In this document: positions 42,267-50,387 of the stretch, piece by piece
Layout: the number at the start of each line of letters is the position of its first letter
Numbering within the stretch: the first letter of the stretch is position 1
Assembly: GCF_044386045.1 (NCBI RefSeq)
Contig: NZ_JBISCD010000035.1
Location: forward strand, 54,022 to 118,021
Direction of reading: 5' to 3'
DNA from: Thalassobellus sediminis
GTDB taxonomy: Bacteria > Bacteroidota > Bacteroidia > Flavobacteriales > Flavobacteriaceae
Length of the DNA: 64,000 bases
Made by a program: the position numbers and the translations under genes
The notes under the pieces: model-generated
What the model was told of the DNA's origin: nothing
Database searches by the model: none
Seen by the model: the letters and a program-made list of their open reading frames with translations, nothing else

Positions 42267-43550
42267 TTAAACTAATTGTTGTCTAAAAATAGTTTGTTTT
42301 CTATCTGGTCCAACAGATACAATAGTAATAGGTGTTTCTAATTCTTTTTCTAAAAATTCAATATACTCATTTAAGGCTTTTGGTAATTGAGATGTTTCAG
42401 ACATACCTGTTAAATCTTCAGACCAACCATTAAATTCTGTATAAACGGGCTCTACATTTTCTGGTTCAATATTATAAGGGAAGTGTTCTATAACTTCTCC
42501 TTTATATTTGTATGCAGTACATACTTTTAAGGTTTCAAAACCAGAAAGTACGTCACCCTTCATCATCATTAATTGTGTTACACCATTAACTTGACAAGCG
42601 TATTTTAAAGCGACTAAATCTAACCAACCGCAACGACGAGGTCTACCTGTTGTGGCTCCAAACTCGTTACCTATACGAGCCATTTCTTGTCCGTCTTTAT
42701 CAAATAATTCAGTAGGGAATGGGCCAGAACCAACACGAGTTGTATATGCTTTAAAGATGCCAAAAACATCTCCTATTTGGTTAGGAGCTACTCCTAAACC
42801 AGTACAAGCACCAGCTGCAGTGGTGTTACTTGACGTTACAAAAGGATAGGTTCCAAAATCAATATCTAATAATGATCCTTGAGCGCCTTCAGCAAGAATG
42901 GTTTTTCCAGTTTTTTGGGCTTGGTACACATATTCTTCAGAATCAATAAACTTTAACGATTTTAAAACTTCGATAGCTTTAAAGAATTCTAATTCAAGTT
43001 CTTTTAAATCATATTCAATATCTACATCGTAAAACGCAATCATAGACTCATGCTTATCGGCTAAAGCTCTATAGCGTTCTTTCCAATCAGATAATTCTAA
43101 ATCGCCTACACGAATACCGTTTCTACCAGTTTTATCCATATAAGTTGGTCCAATACCTTTTAAAGTAGAACCAATTTTTGCTTTACCTTTTGAAGCTTCA
43201 CTAGCAGCATCAAGTAAACGGTGTGTTGGTAAAATAATATGTGCTTTACGAGAAATAACTAAAGATTTTCTGTAATCTACATCTTGCTCTTCAAGTTTAT
43301 CTAACTCAGCTTTAAAAATAACAGGATCTATAACCACACCATTTCCAACTAAGTTGGTTTTACCTTCGTGGAAAATTCCAGAAGGAATGGTGTGTAAAAC
43401 ATGTTTTTTTCCGTTAAATACAAGGGTGTGTCCTGCATTTGGGCCTCCTTGAAAACGTGCAATAATATTGTAGTTGGTGGTAAGTACGTCAACAATTTTT
43501 CCTTTGCCTTCGTCTCCCCATTGTAATCCTAGTAGTAAATCTACTGCCAT
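42267..43550 (-). CDS. purA: Adenylosuccinate synthase
   Basis: A 427-residue, full-length enzyme that joins IMP and aspartate with GTP in the first committed step to AMP. The GTP-loop GLQWGDEGKGKIVD is at the N-terminus with the expected catalytic aspartate, followed by NAGHTLVFNG, and EGAQGSLLDIDFGTYPFVTSS and TGRPRRCGWLDLVALKYA later. It starts 12 bases after the Fur-family gene on the same strand and is probably co-transcribed with it. Confidence 0.97.
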   Translation of the reverse strand: MAVDLLLGLQWGDEGKGKIVDVLTTNYNIIARFQGGPNAGHTLVFNGKKHVLHTIPSGIFHEGKTNLVGNGVVIDPVIFKAELDKLEEQDVDYRKSLVISRKAHIILPTHRLLDAASEASKGKAKIGSTLKGIGPTYMDKTGRNGIRVGDLELSDWKERYRALADKHESMIAFYDVDIEYDLKELELEFFKAIEVLKSLKFIDSEEYVYQAQKTGKTILAEGAQGSLLDIDFGTYPFVTSSNTTAAGACTGLGVAPNQIGDVFGIFKAYTTRVGSGPFPTELFDKDGQEMARIGNEFGATTGRPRRCGWLDLVALKYACQVNGVTQLMMMKGDVLSGFETLKVCTAYKYKGEVIEHFPYNIEPENVEPVYTEFNGWSEDLTGMSETSQLPKALNEYIEFLEKELETPITIVSVGPDRKQTIFRQQLV

Positions 43551-43561
43551 TGTAAAATTAG

Positions 43562-44014
43562 TTATTTGGTTGATTTTCTATTTCCGTAAAAATAAAGTGA
43601 ATGATTGTTAATTTCGATATCGAAAACTTCTTCGATTGTTTTTTTGATAGATTGAATTCTTGGATCACAGAATTCAATAACTTCACCTGTATCGGTTAGT
43701 ATGACGTGATCATGTTGTCTATCAAAATATGATTTTTCGTAATGTGCTTGGTTTTGACCAAATTGGTGTTTTCTTACCAAACCACATTCTAAAAGTAATT
43801 CTATAGTATTATATAAAGTTGCACGAGAAACACGATATTTTTTGTTTTTCATGTTAAGATACAGCGATTCTATATCGAAATGCTCTGTGCTATTGTAAAT
43901 TTCTTGTAGTATAGCGTAACGTTCAGGTGTTTTTCGATGCCCGTTGTTTTCTAAAAAGTTAGTGAATACACTTTTTACTATGTCTTGATTTTTTGTATCT
44001 GTCTTTGCATTCAT
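43562..44014 (-). CDS. Fur-family transcriptional regulator
   Basis: A 150-residue winged-helix regulator of the Fur/PerR/Zur group. The N-terminal half has the DNA-binding segment (RKTPERYAILQEIY, then VSRATLYNTIELLLECGLV). The C-terminal metal domain has YEKSYFDRQHDHVILTD and EVIEFCDPRIQSI. The two paired cysteine motifs that hold the structural zinc in standard Fur are absent (TDTG stands where CxxCG is expected), as is common in this branch. Metal specificity cannot be given. It lies between relA/spoT and purA on the same strand. CAAATTTA at 44025-44032 is a possible -7 element (TAAATTTG) just in front of its start. Confidence 0.92.
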   Translation of the reverse strand: MNAKTDTKNQDIVKSVFTNFLENNGHRKTPERYAILQEIYNSTEHFDIESLYLNMKNKKYRVSRATLYNTIELLLECGLVRKHQFGQNQAHYEKSYFDRQHDHVILTDTGEVIEFCDPRIQSIKKTIEEVFDIEINNHSLYFYGNRKSTK

Positions 44015-44040
44015 AATTTCGTCGCAAATTTACACTTTTT

Positions 44041-46260
44041 TTACAGTCTAGTAACCTTATCTATACCATTAATTTTTTTAAGCTTCTCAATAAGCTTTTT
44101 AACAAGTGTTTTATTTTTAACAACAACACTGATTTTTCCTGAGAATAAACCATCATCACTATCAAAACTTAAGTTCTTTATATTCACATGCATATTACCA
44201 GAAATAATTTTAGTAATATCATTTACTAATCCAATATGGTCAATCCCTGTAATAGCAATTTTTGCAGCAAACTCTTGTTGAGAAGAGTCTACCCATTTAG
44301 CAAGCATGATTCTATATGCGTAGTTAGATTGTAACGTTAAGGCGTTTGGACAATTTTTTTTATGAACTTTGATACCTTCTGTTACTGTTAAAAAACCAAA
44401 AACATCATCACCAGGAATGGGATTACAACAATTTGATAACTTATATTCTAGTTTTTCTTCTTCTTTACCAAATACAATAGAGTCATACTTTGCAGTTACT
44501 TCATCTTTTTCTAAATCTTCTTTTTTAACATTTGCTTTTCTAGTTATTTTATTTTTAATAAAACTCATTAAAGCATTATTTCTAGAAGAAGCATAGTCTT
44601 TTATCATGGTATTATCTATTGTACCAAGACCAACTCTGTAAAACAAGTCTAAACTTGTATTAAGTTTAAAATAATTAACTAACTCGTTAATAGAATTTTC
44701 ATTTAAAGTAATTTTAAGTTGTTTTAATTTTCTTCTTAAAATTTCTTTACCATCTTCTCCAATACGTTTTTTGTCCTCTTTTAAAGCCGATTTAATTTTT
44801 CCTCTAGCTCTAGCTGTAGTTGCATAATCTAACCAATTTGCATTTGGTTTTGCACTTTCTGAGGTTAATATGTCTACTTGATCGCCACTATTAAGTTCGT
44901 GACTTAAAGGGACGAGTTTGCCGTTAACTTTTGCTCCACGGGTTTTCATACCGATTTCAGTATGAATACTAAAAGCAAAATCTAAAGAGGTGGCTCCTTT
45001 GGGAAGTGATTTTAAATCGCCATTAGGAGTAAAAACAAAGATTTCTTTTGAATATAAATTGAGTTTAAACTGTTCAACAAAATCTACGGCATTTGTTTCT
45101 GGATTTTCTAGGGCTTCTTGTAACCTATTTATCCAACCTTCTAAATTATCTTCTTTTTCGTTATCTTGTTTGTATTTGTAATGTGCAGCATAGCCTTTTT
45201 CGGCAATTTCGTTCATACGCTCACTACGTATTTGTACTTCAACCCAACGTCCTTTTGGTCCCATTACAGTTATATGTAACGCTTCGTAACCTGTGCCTTT
45301 TGGAGATGATATCCAATCGCGAAGTCTAATAGGGTTAGGTCTAAAATGATCTGTTACAATAGAATAAATTTTCCAAGCTAAAAACTTTTCATTAGCAGCA
45401 TCGCTTTTGTAAATAATTCTAATTGCAAATTTGTCATAGACTTCATCAAAAGAAACACCTTGTTTCATCATTTTTTTTCTTATTGAAAAAATTGATTTAG
45501 GGCGTCCTTTTATAGTGTAATTAAAATGCTCTTTATTTAAAGAGTTTTTTATGACATCGCTGAATTGTTCAATGTACTTATCTTGTTCTTCTTTACTTTC
45601 TTTTGTTTTATTTAGAATATCAAAATAAACTTCAGGTTCAGTATATCTTAGTGCTAAATCTTCTAATTCGGTTTTTATATTATAAAGCCCAATTCTATGA
45701 GCTAAGGGTGCGTATATGTATAAGGTCTCCGATGCTATTTTTTCTTGCTTGTCTGGTCGCATAGAATCCATAGTTTGCATATTATGGAGTCTATCAGCTA
45801 TTTTAATAATGATAACGCGTACATCATCATTGAGGGTTAGTAGCATTTTTCTGAAATTCTCAGCCTGTAAAGACACATCCATGTCTTTTTCTTTACTTAA
45901 AGATGAAATTTTAGTAAGTCCGCTAACTATGGTTGCAACCGATTTCCCAAACAGTTTTTCAATATCTTCAATTTCATAATCAGGACTGTCTTCAACCACA
46001 TCATGAAGTAATGCAGATGCTATAGAAGTGGCATCTAACCCAATTTCTTGTGCTACAATTTTTGCAACCGCTATGGGATGAAAAATATAAGCTTCTCCAG
46101 ATTTTCTGCGTTGATTTTTATGGCCATCTAAGGCTGTGTCAAAAGCTTTTCTAATTAGTTTTTTGTCATCATCAGTAAGTGTTGTATAGCTAACTTTTAA
46201 TAACTCTTTGTAAGCTTTTGTTATGGCTGCGTTTTCTTTTTCTATATCATCCTCTGTCAT
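44041..46260 (-). CDS. Bifunctional (p)ppGpp synthetase/hydrolase RelA/SpoT
   Basis: A 739-residue, full-length stringent response enzyme. Order of domains: HD hydrolase (about 45-200, with HPIAVAKIV and ALLHDVVEDSPDY, the HD pair being intact), synthetase (about 235-350, RPKSIFSIRKKMM, VYDKFAIRII), TGS (about 400-460, FTPNGDLKSLPKGATSLDFAF), a helical region with a zinc-finger-like CCNPIPGDDVFGF, and an ACT domain (about 665-739). Because hydrolase residues are intact it should both make and break ppGpp. It is transcribed in the same direction as fur and purA. Confidence 0.96.
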   Translation of the reverse strand: MTEDDIEKENAAITKAYKELLKVSYTTLTDDDKKLIRKAFDTALDGHKNQRRKSGEAYIFHPIAVAKIVAQEIGLDATSIASALLHDVVEDSPDYEIEDIEKLFGKSVATIVSGLTKISSLSKEKDMDVSLQAENFRKMLLTLNDDVRVIIIKIADRLHNMQTMDSMRPDKQEKIASETLYIYAPLAHRIGLYNIKTELEDLALRYTEPEVYFDILNKTKESKEEQDKYIEQFSDVIKNSLNKEHFNYTIKGRPKSIFSIRKKMMKQGVSFDEVYDKFAIRIIYKSDAANEKFLAWKIYSIVTDHFRPNPIRLRDWISSPKGTGYEALHITVMGPKGRWVEVQIRSERMNEIAEKGYAAHYKYKQDNEKEDNLEGWINRLQEALENPETNAVDFVEQFKLNLYSKEIFVFTPNGDLKSLPKGATSLDFAFSIHTEIGMKTRGAKVNGKLVPLSHELNSGDQVDILTSESAKPNANWLDYATTARARGKIKSALKEDKKRIGEDGKEILRRKLKQLKITLNENSINELVNYFKLNTSLDLFYRVGLGTIDNTMIKDYASSRNNALMSFIKNKITRKANVKKEDLEKDEVTAKYDSIVFGKEEEKLEYKLSNCCNPIPGDDVFGFLTVTEGIKVHKKNCPNALTLQSNYAYRIMLAKWVDSSQQEFAAKIAITGIDHIGLVNDITKIISGNMHVNIKNLSFDSDDGLFSGKISVVVKNKTLVKKLIEKLKKINGIDKVTRL

Positions 46261-46330
46261 AAATTAAAAATAGCATAAAGAAAATTAACAGCCAACAGGA
46301 TTTTAGTTTTTGTTGTTATTTTTTTAAGAT

Positions 46331-46906
46331 TTATGAATTCAGAAATTCAACAAGTAGAGTGATTGCTTTACCACGATGCCCAATACTGTTTTTTAAACTC
46401 AAATCCATTTCAGCAAATGTTTGTTGGTAGCCGTTTGGTTTAAAAATGGGGTCGTAGCCAAAACCTTTTTCACCGTTTTTATTAGTAGTAATTTCACCTT
46501 TACAAATACCAGTAAAATTATGTTGTTTATTGTTTATTATTAAACTAACAACAGTTTTAAATTGAGCATTTCGGTTGTCTAAACCATTTAAGTTTTTAAG
46601 TAACAAATTCATATTATCATTTGCATCGCGTTTTTCTCCAGCATAACGTGCAGAATAAACACCTGGAGCACCATTTAGAGCTTCAGCTTCAAGCCCAGTA
46701 TCGTCCGCAAAACAATTGTAACCATAGTGTTCTGTTACATATTTTGCTTTTTGAATCGCATTACCTTCTATTGTTTTTTGTGTTTCAGGAATATCTTCAA
46801 AGCAACCAATATCTTTTAAGCTTAAAAGTTTTATATGGTTAGGAATTAAAGATTGTACTTCTTTAAGTTTGTTAAGGTTGTTTGTTGCAAAAACGAGTTT
46901 TATCAT
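46331..46906 (-). CDS. rdgB: XTP/dITP pyrophosphatase (HAM1/RdgB)
   Basis: A 191-residue enzyme that hydrolyses non-canonical purine triphosphates (dITP, XTP). Motifs: LVFATNNLNKLKEV at the N-terminus, CFADDTGLEAEALNGAPGVYSARYAG as the catalytic region, GEKGFGYDPIF and SHRGKA-like NSIGHRGKAI near the end. It begins the same-strand block ending at the purA terminator, 70 bases upstream of relA/spoT. Confidence 0.96.
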   Translation of the reverse strand: MIKLVFATNNLNKLKEVQSLIPNHIKLLSLKDIGCFEDIPETQKTIEGNAIQKAKYVTEHYGYNCFADDTGLEAEALNGAPGVYSARYAGEKRDANDNMNLLLKNLNGLDNRNAQFKTVVSLIINNKQHNFTGICKGEITTNKNGEKGFGYDPIFKPNGYQQTFAEMDLSLKNSIGHRGKAITLLVEFLNS

Positions 46907-47001
46907 TTTTATAAAAAAGATGTATTATCTTTAAGTTTATTAAAATTAATTATTTTAGTAGAGTTCATTAATGTAAAATATTAAATAAAAAATATTCAGT
47001 C

Positions 47002-47391
47002 ATGAAAAAAATATTAGTTATTATCACTCTATTTGTGTTTTCTTATTCACAAAGCCAGAATATTAAAAATATAAATATTAAGGCAAAGTATGAAAATATA
47101 TTTTATAAATCTCCAAACGATACTAACAAAGAAACACCTTTTAAAGTGAATAAAGTTGTTTTTTCTTCAAACTTTAAAGGATCTAAAAATGAGAATAAAT
47201 ATCAAGTTTCTGTTTATGGGATTGTGAATAATAAAAAAGAAACTATTCATTATAATGCTGCATCCATTGAAGAGGTTCAATATTACTCAAAAATTTTTCA
47301 TAGTAAATTTAAAAAAATTGTGTTGTATGAGTATGAATATAAAGTTGGAGCGAATAAATATACAGATACTTCTATCGTAGTTGAATATTAG
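47002..47391 (+). CDS. Small exported protein of unknown function
   Basis: A 129-residue protein with a signal peptide (MKKILVIITLFVFSYSQSQ) and a beta-rich, basic body. No known domain is recognised; no lipobox. It lies alone between divergent and convergent genes, with no operon partner, so nothing can be read from context. Base composition fits its neighbours. Confidence 0.7.
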   Translation: MKKILVIITLFVFSYSQSQNIKNINIKAKYENIFYKSPNDTNKETPFKVNKVVFSSNFKGSKNENKYQVSVYGIVNNKKETIHYNAASIEEVQYYSKIFHSKFKKIVLYEYEYKVGANKYTDTSIVVEY

Positions 47392-47561
47392 TGATTTTTA
47401 ATAAATAGAAATCAGCAGGATAAGTGGTTGTTTGTTGTAATCAAAAATTTAATTACGTTAGTTTAAAAAAACATTTAACCTATAACTATTATTTTTATGA
47501 CAAAAATCATCAATAAATAAACAATACTCTTTTAAATTTGAATAAATAACAAATAAATATT

Positions 47562-47861
47562 ATGACTGTAAATTTTGAATATGTAGGCGTAGATGTAAGT
47601 GAAACACTTTCAGCTTTCACTGAAGAAAAATTAGATAAATTATTTAATAGATATGAATTTTTAATAAATGCAACGGTTCATTTTAAACAAGAAGGACAAG
47701 AGCATGATGCAGGTAAAATTTGTAATATAGAATTAAGCCTTCCTGGACCTAGAATTTTTGCTACTTCTAATGAGCGTAATTTTGAAGTATCAGTAAGAGA
47801 AACTATTAGTGATTTAGAGCGTCAATTAAAAAAGCGTAAACAAGTATATAAAACGCATTAA
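47562..47861 (+). CDS. Ribosome hibernation promoting factor (HPF/RaiA family, short form)
   Basis: A 99-residue protein with the beta-alpha-beta-beta-beta-alpha fold expected: FEYVGVDVSETLSAFTEEKLDKLF, then ATVHFKQEGQ and LPGPRIFATSNERNFEVSVRETISDLERQLKKRK. It binds the ribosome in the decoding centre during slow growth and protects it. The long-form C-terminal dimerisation domain is absent, so it is of the short type. Confidence 0.93.
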   Translation: MTVNFEYVGVDVSETLSAFTEEKLDKLFNRYEFLINATVHFKQEGQEHDAGKICNIELSLPGPRIFATSNERNFEVSVRETISDLERQLKKRKQVYKTH

Positions 47862-47900
47862 TTTATAAAATAAATTTATTCGTAATAATTGAAAACTTTT

Positions 47901-48374
47901 TTACCTATGATGGTAAGGTTCGTTTTTTAAAATCGTAAACCCTCTATAAAGTTGTTCTATGATAAAAAGTCTAACCATTTGATGTGAAAATGTCATTTTA
48001 GATAATGATATTTTTCCATTTGCTTTTTTATAAATGTCTTCAGAAAAGCCATAAGGTCCACCAATAACAAAAACTAGTTGTTTGATACCTGAATTCATAT
48101 GTTTCTGTAAGTATGCAGAAAATCCAATAGAATCTAATTGTTTGCCATTTTCATCTAGTAAAATTAAAATATCAGTATTATTCAGCTTTTTTAAAATAAG
48201 TTCACCTTCTTTTTGCTTTTGTTGTACTTCACTTAAGTTTTTCACGTTTTTTATATCTGGAATAATTTCTAGTGAGAAATTAATATAAAATCCTAAACGT
48301 TTTTGGTATTCAGTAATTAAGGCTAAAAGTTCTTTGTTGTCTGTTTTGCCAATGGCGAGTAATTTGATAGTCAT
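47901..48374 (-). CDS. rlmH: 23S rRNA (pseudouridine1915-N3)-methyltransferase
   Basis: A 157-residue SPOUT-type methyltransferase. FVIGGPYGFSEDIY is the family's knotted cofactor-binding loop, followed by KISLSKMTFSHQMVRLFIIEQLYRGFTILKNEPYHH, which ends with the conserved YHH. It methylates pseudouridine 1915 in helix 69 of 23S rRNA. It is convergent with the HPF gene and divergent from nadC. Confidence 0.97.
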   Translation of the reverse strand: MTIKLLAIGKTDNKELLALITEYQKRLGFYINFSLEIIPDIKNVKNLSEVQQKQKEGELILKKLNNTDILILLDENGKQLDSIGFSAYLQKHMNSGIKQLVFVIGGPYGFSEDIYKKANGKISLSKMTFSHQMVRLFIIEQLYRGFTILKNEPYHHR

Positions 48375-48505
48375 AATAGCAAAATTAGCATTTTATATTT
48401 GTTAAAAATGAATTTAAATAGTGATAATTTGTGAAATTCATAAGTTTAAATTTATAAAAGTAAATCAATTTCTTATTTTTGTTAAAAACAAACTAACCAA
48501 ACAAT

Positions 48506-49366
48506 ATGATTACACAAGAACAATTTGATAGCGAAATAAAAATGATAATTGCAAATGCAATTAGAGAAGATGTTGGGGATGGCGATCATAGTTCATTAGC
48601 TTGTATACCTGAAAATGCAAGAGGAAGAGCTAAACTTTTAGTAAAAGACAAAGGTATTATCGGTGGCGTAAATTTTGCTAAAAAAGTATTTGCCTACGTT
48701 GATAAAAGATTAAAATTAGATGTGCTTATTGAAGATGGTACAGAAGTGACTTTTGGAGATATTGTTATGTATGTTGAAGGACCTTCTCAGTCTATTTTAA
48801 AAGCAGAACGGACAGTTTTAAATGCTATGCAACGTATGAGTGCTATTGCAACAAAAACTAGAATGTTTGTAGATTTATTAGAAGGTACAAAAACCAGGAT
48901 TTTAGATACACGCAAAACAACACCGGGCATTCGAGTTTTAGAAAAATGGGCTGTAAAACTAGGGGGTGGAGAAAATCATAGATTTGCTTTGTACGATATG
49001 ATTATGTTAAAAGATAATCATATAGATTTTGCTGGCGGTATTACTAAAGCGATAGATATGGCTAAGGCATATTTAAATGAAACGGGTAAAAATCTAGATA
49101 TTATGGTTGAAGCTAGAAATTTGACCGAAGTAGAAGAAATTTTAAAAAGCGATGGTGTTTACAGAATTTTAATTGATAATTTTGATTACGAAGACACAAG
49201 AAAAGCTGTTAAAATGATAGGAGATAAATGCCTTACCGAATCGTCAGGAAATATTAATGAAGCCACTATACGTCATTATGCCGAATGTGGTGTGAACTAT
49301 ATTTCTTGTGGTGCCTTAACGCATTCTGTTCATAATATGGACTTAAGTCTAAAAGCAGTAAAATAA
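48506..49366 (+). CDS. nadC: Nicotinate-nucleotide pyrophosphorylase (carboxylating)
   Basis: A 286-residue quinolinate phosphoribosyltransferase, the third step of de novo NAD synthesis. It has GDGDHSSLACIP near the start, LDTRKTTPGIRVLEKWAVKLGG as the phosphoribosyl-pyrophosphate region, MLKDNHIDF, and EARNLTEVEEI and YISCGALTHSV at the end. A TATTTTTG at 48474-48481, 25 bases upstream, is a likely -7 promoter element, although no good TTG is seen 20 bases further up. It is the first of three same-strand genes ending in priA. Confidence 0.96.
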   Translation: MITQEQFDSEIKMIIANAIREDVGDGDHSSLACIPENARGRAKLLVKDKGIIGGVNFAKKVFAYVDKRLKLDVLIEDGTEVTFGDIVMYVEGPSQSILKAERTVLNAMQRMSAIATKTRMFVDLLEGTKTRILDTRKTTPGIRVLEKWAVKLGGGENHRFALYDMIMLKDNHIDFAGGITKAIDMAKAYLNETGKNLDIMVEARNLTEVEEILKSDGVYRILIDNFDYEDTRKAVKMIGDKCLTESSGNINEATIRHYAECGVNYISCGALTHSVHNMDLSLKAVK

Positions 49367-49442
49367 TAAGCTTTACAAGTAGTATGTAATTGTATTCTTC
49401 TTTATTTTAATAACTTTGCTATAAATATAACGCAAATTATTA

Positions 49443-50384
49443 ATGGCAAAATCTATTGAGGATAAACTAGATAAAATTCCTGTAATTAATATCTTAGTGC
49501 GGTTTTTTAAACAATTTAAATTACCAGGTCTTGAAGGGTTGTCGTTTTACGATTTGTTAGAACTTTATATTACAGGTATAGTAAGAGGTGCATTAACTAC
49601 GAGAGCAAGTGCTATTGCATTTAGCTTTTTCATGGCATTGTTTCCTTTTTTGTTGTTTGTTTTAATAATTATTCCAGAAATACCTATAGATAATTTTCAG
49701 AAAGAATTTATGGACTTTTTGGATTCTTTTTTACCTCCAACTACTTCCGAGTTTTTCTTTCAAAATATTTTTGAAAACATTGAAAATTCTCAAAGAGGCG
49801 GCTTGTTGTCCTCCGTTTTTGTTTTATCAATAGCATTAATGGCAAATGGTGTTAATGCTGTGTTTTCTGGGTTTGAAAATTCGTATCATGAGCAATTAAC
49901 CCGTAATGTTATTAAGCAATATTTATATGCATTGGGGATTGCATTAATATTAGCGTTCCTACTTATTATTACTATTGCGGTTTTAGGATATTTTCAAATT
50001 TATGTTGTTGAAGGGGTTATTGATGCTTTAGAAACCCGAGGTTATGAAACATGTTCGCAGAGTATTATTTGGACCGATATAGCTAAATACGTCTTTTTTG
50101 TTATGATGGTATATTTGGCAACAGCAACATTGTATTATTTTGGAACAAAAGAAGGGAGGCTTTCTAATTTCTTTTCGGTGGGTGCTTTATTTACTACTTT
50201 TCTTATTATAGTAACTTCATATTTATTTGGTGTTTATATTGAAAATTTTGGTCAGTATAATAAACTATACGGATCTATTGGAGCGCTTTTAGTTTTGTTG
50301 TTTTATTTGTGGCTTAATGCTAATATTTTATTGTTGGGTTACGAATTAAATGCATCTTTGAATAAACTACGTAAAAGGTGTTAG
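49443..50384 (+). CDS. YihY/virulence factor BrkB family inner-membrane protein
   Basis: A 313-residue protein with about six helices. The family's first helix region, RASAIAFSFFMALFPFLLF, and the later SIGALLVLLFYLWLNANILLLGYELNA are both present. The family has been annotated as ribonuclease BN in the past, but that assignment is not supported for YihY/BrkB proteins. Its biochemical role is not established. It sits 77 bases after nadC and three bases before priA. Confidence 0.92.
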   Translation: MAKSIEDKLDKIPVINILVRFFKQFKLPGLEGLSFYDLLELYITGIVRGALTTRASAIAFSFFMALFPFLLFVLIIIPEIPIDNFQKEFMDFLDSFLPPTTSEFFFQNIFENIENSQRGGLLSSVFVLSIALMANGVNAVFSGFENSYHEQLTRNVIKQYLYALGIALILAFLLIITIAVLGYFQIYVVEGVIDALETRGYETCSQSIIWTDIAKYVFFVMMVYLATATLYYFGTKEGRLSNFFSVGALFTTFLIIVTSYLFGVYIENFGQYNKLYGSIGALLVLLFYLWLNANILLLGYELNASLNKLRKRC

Positions 50385-50387
50385 TTT

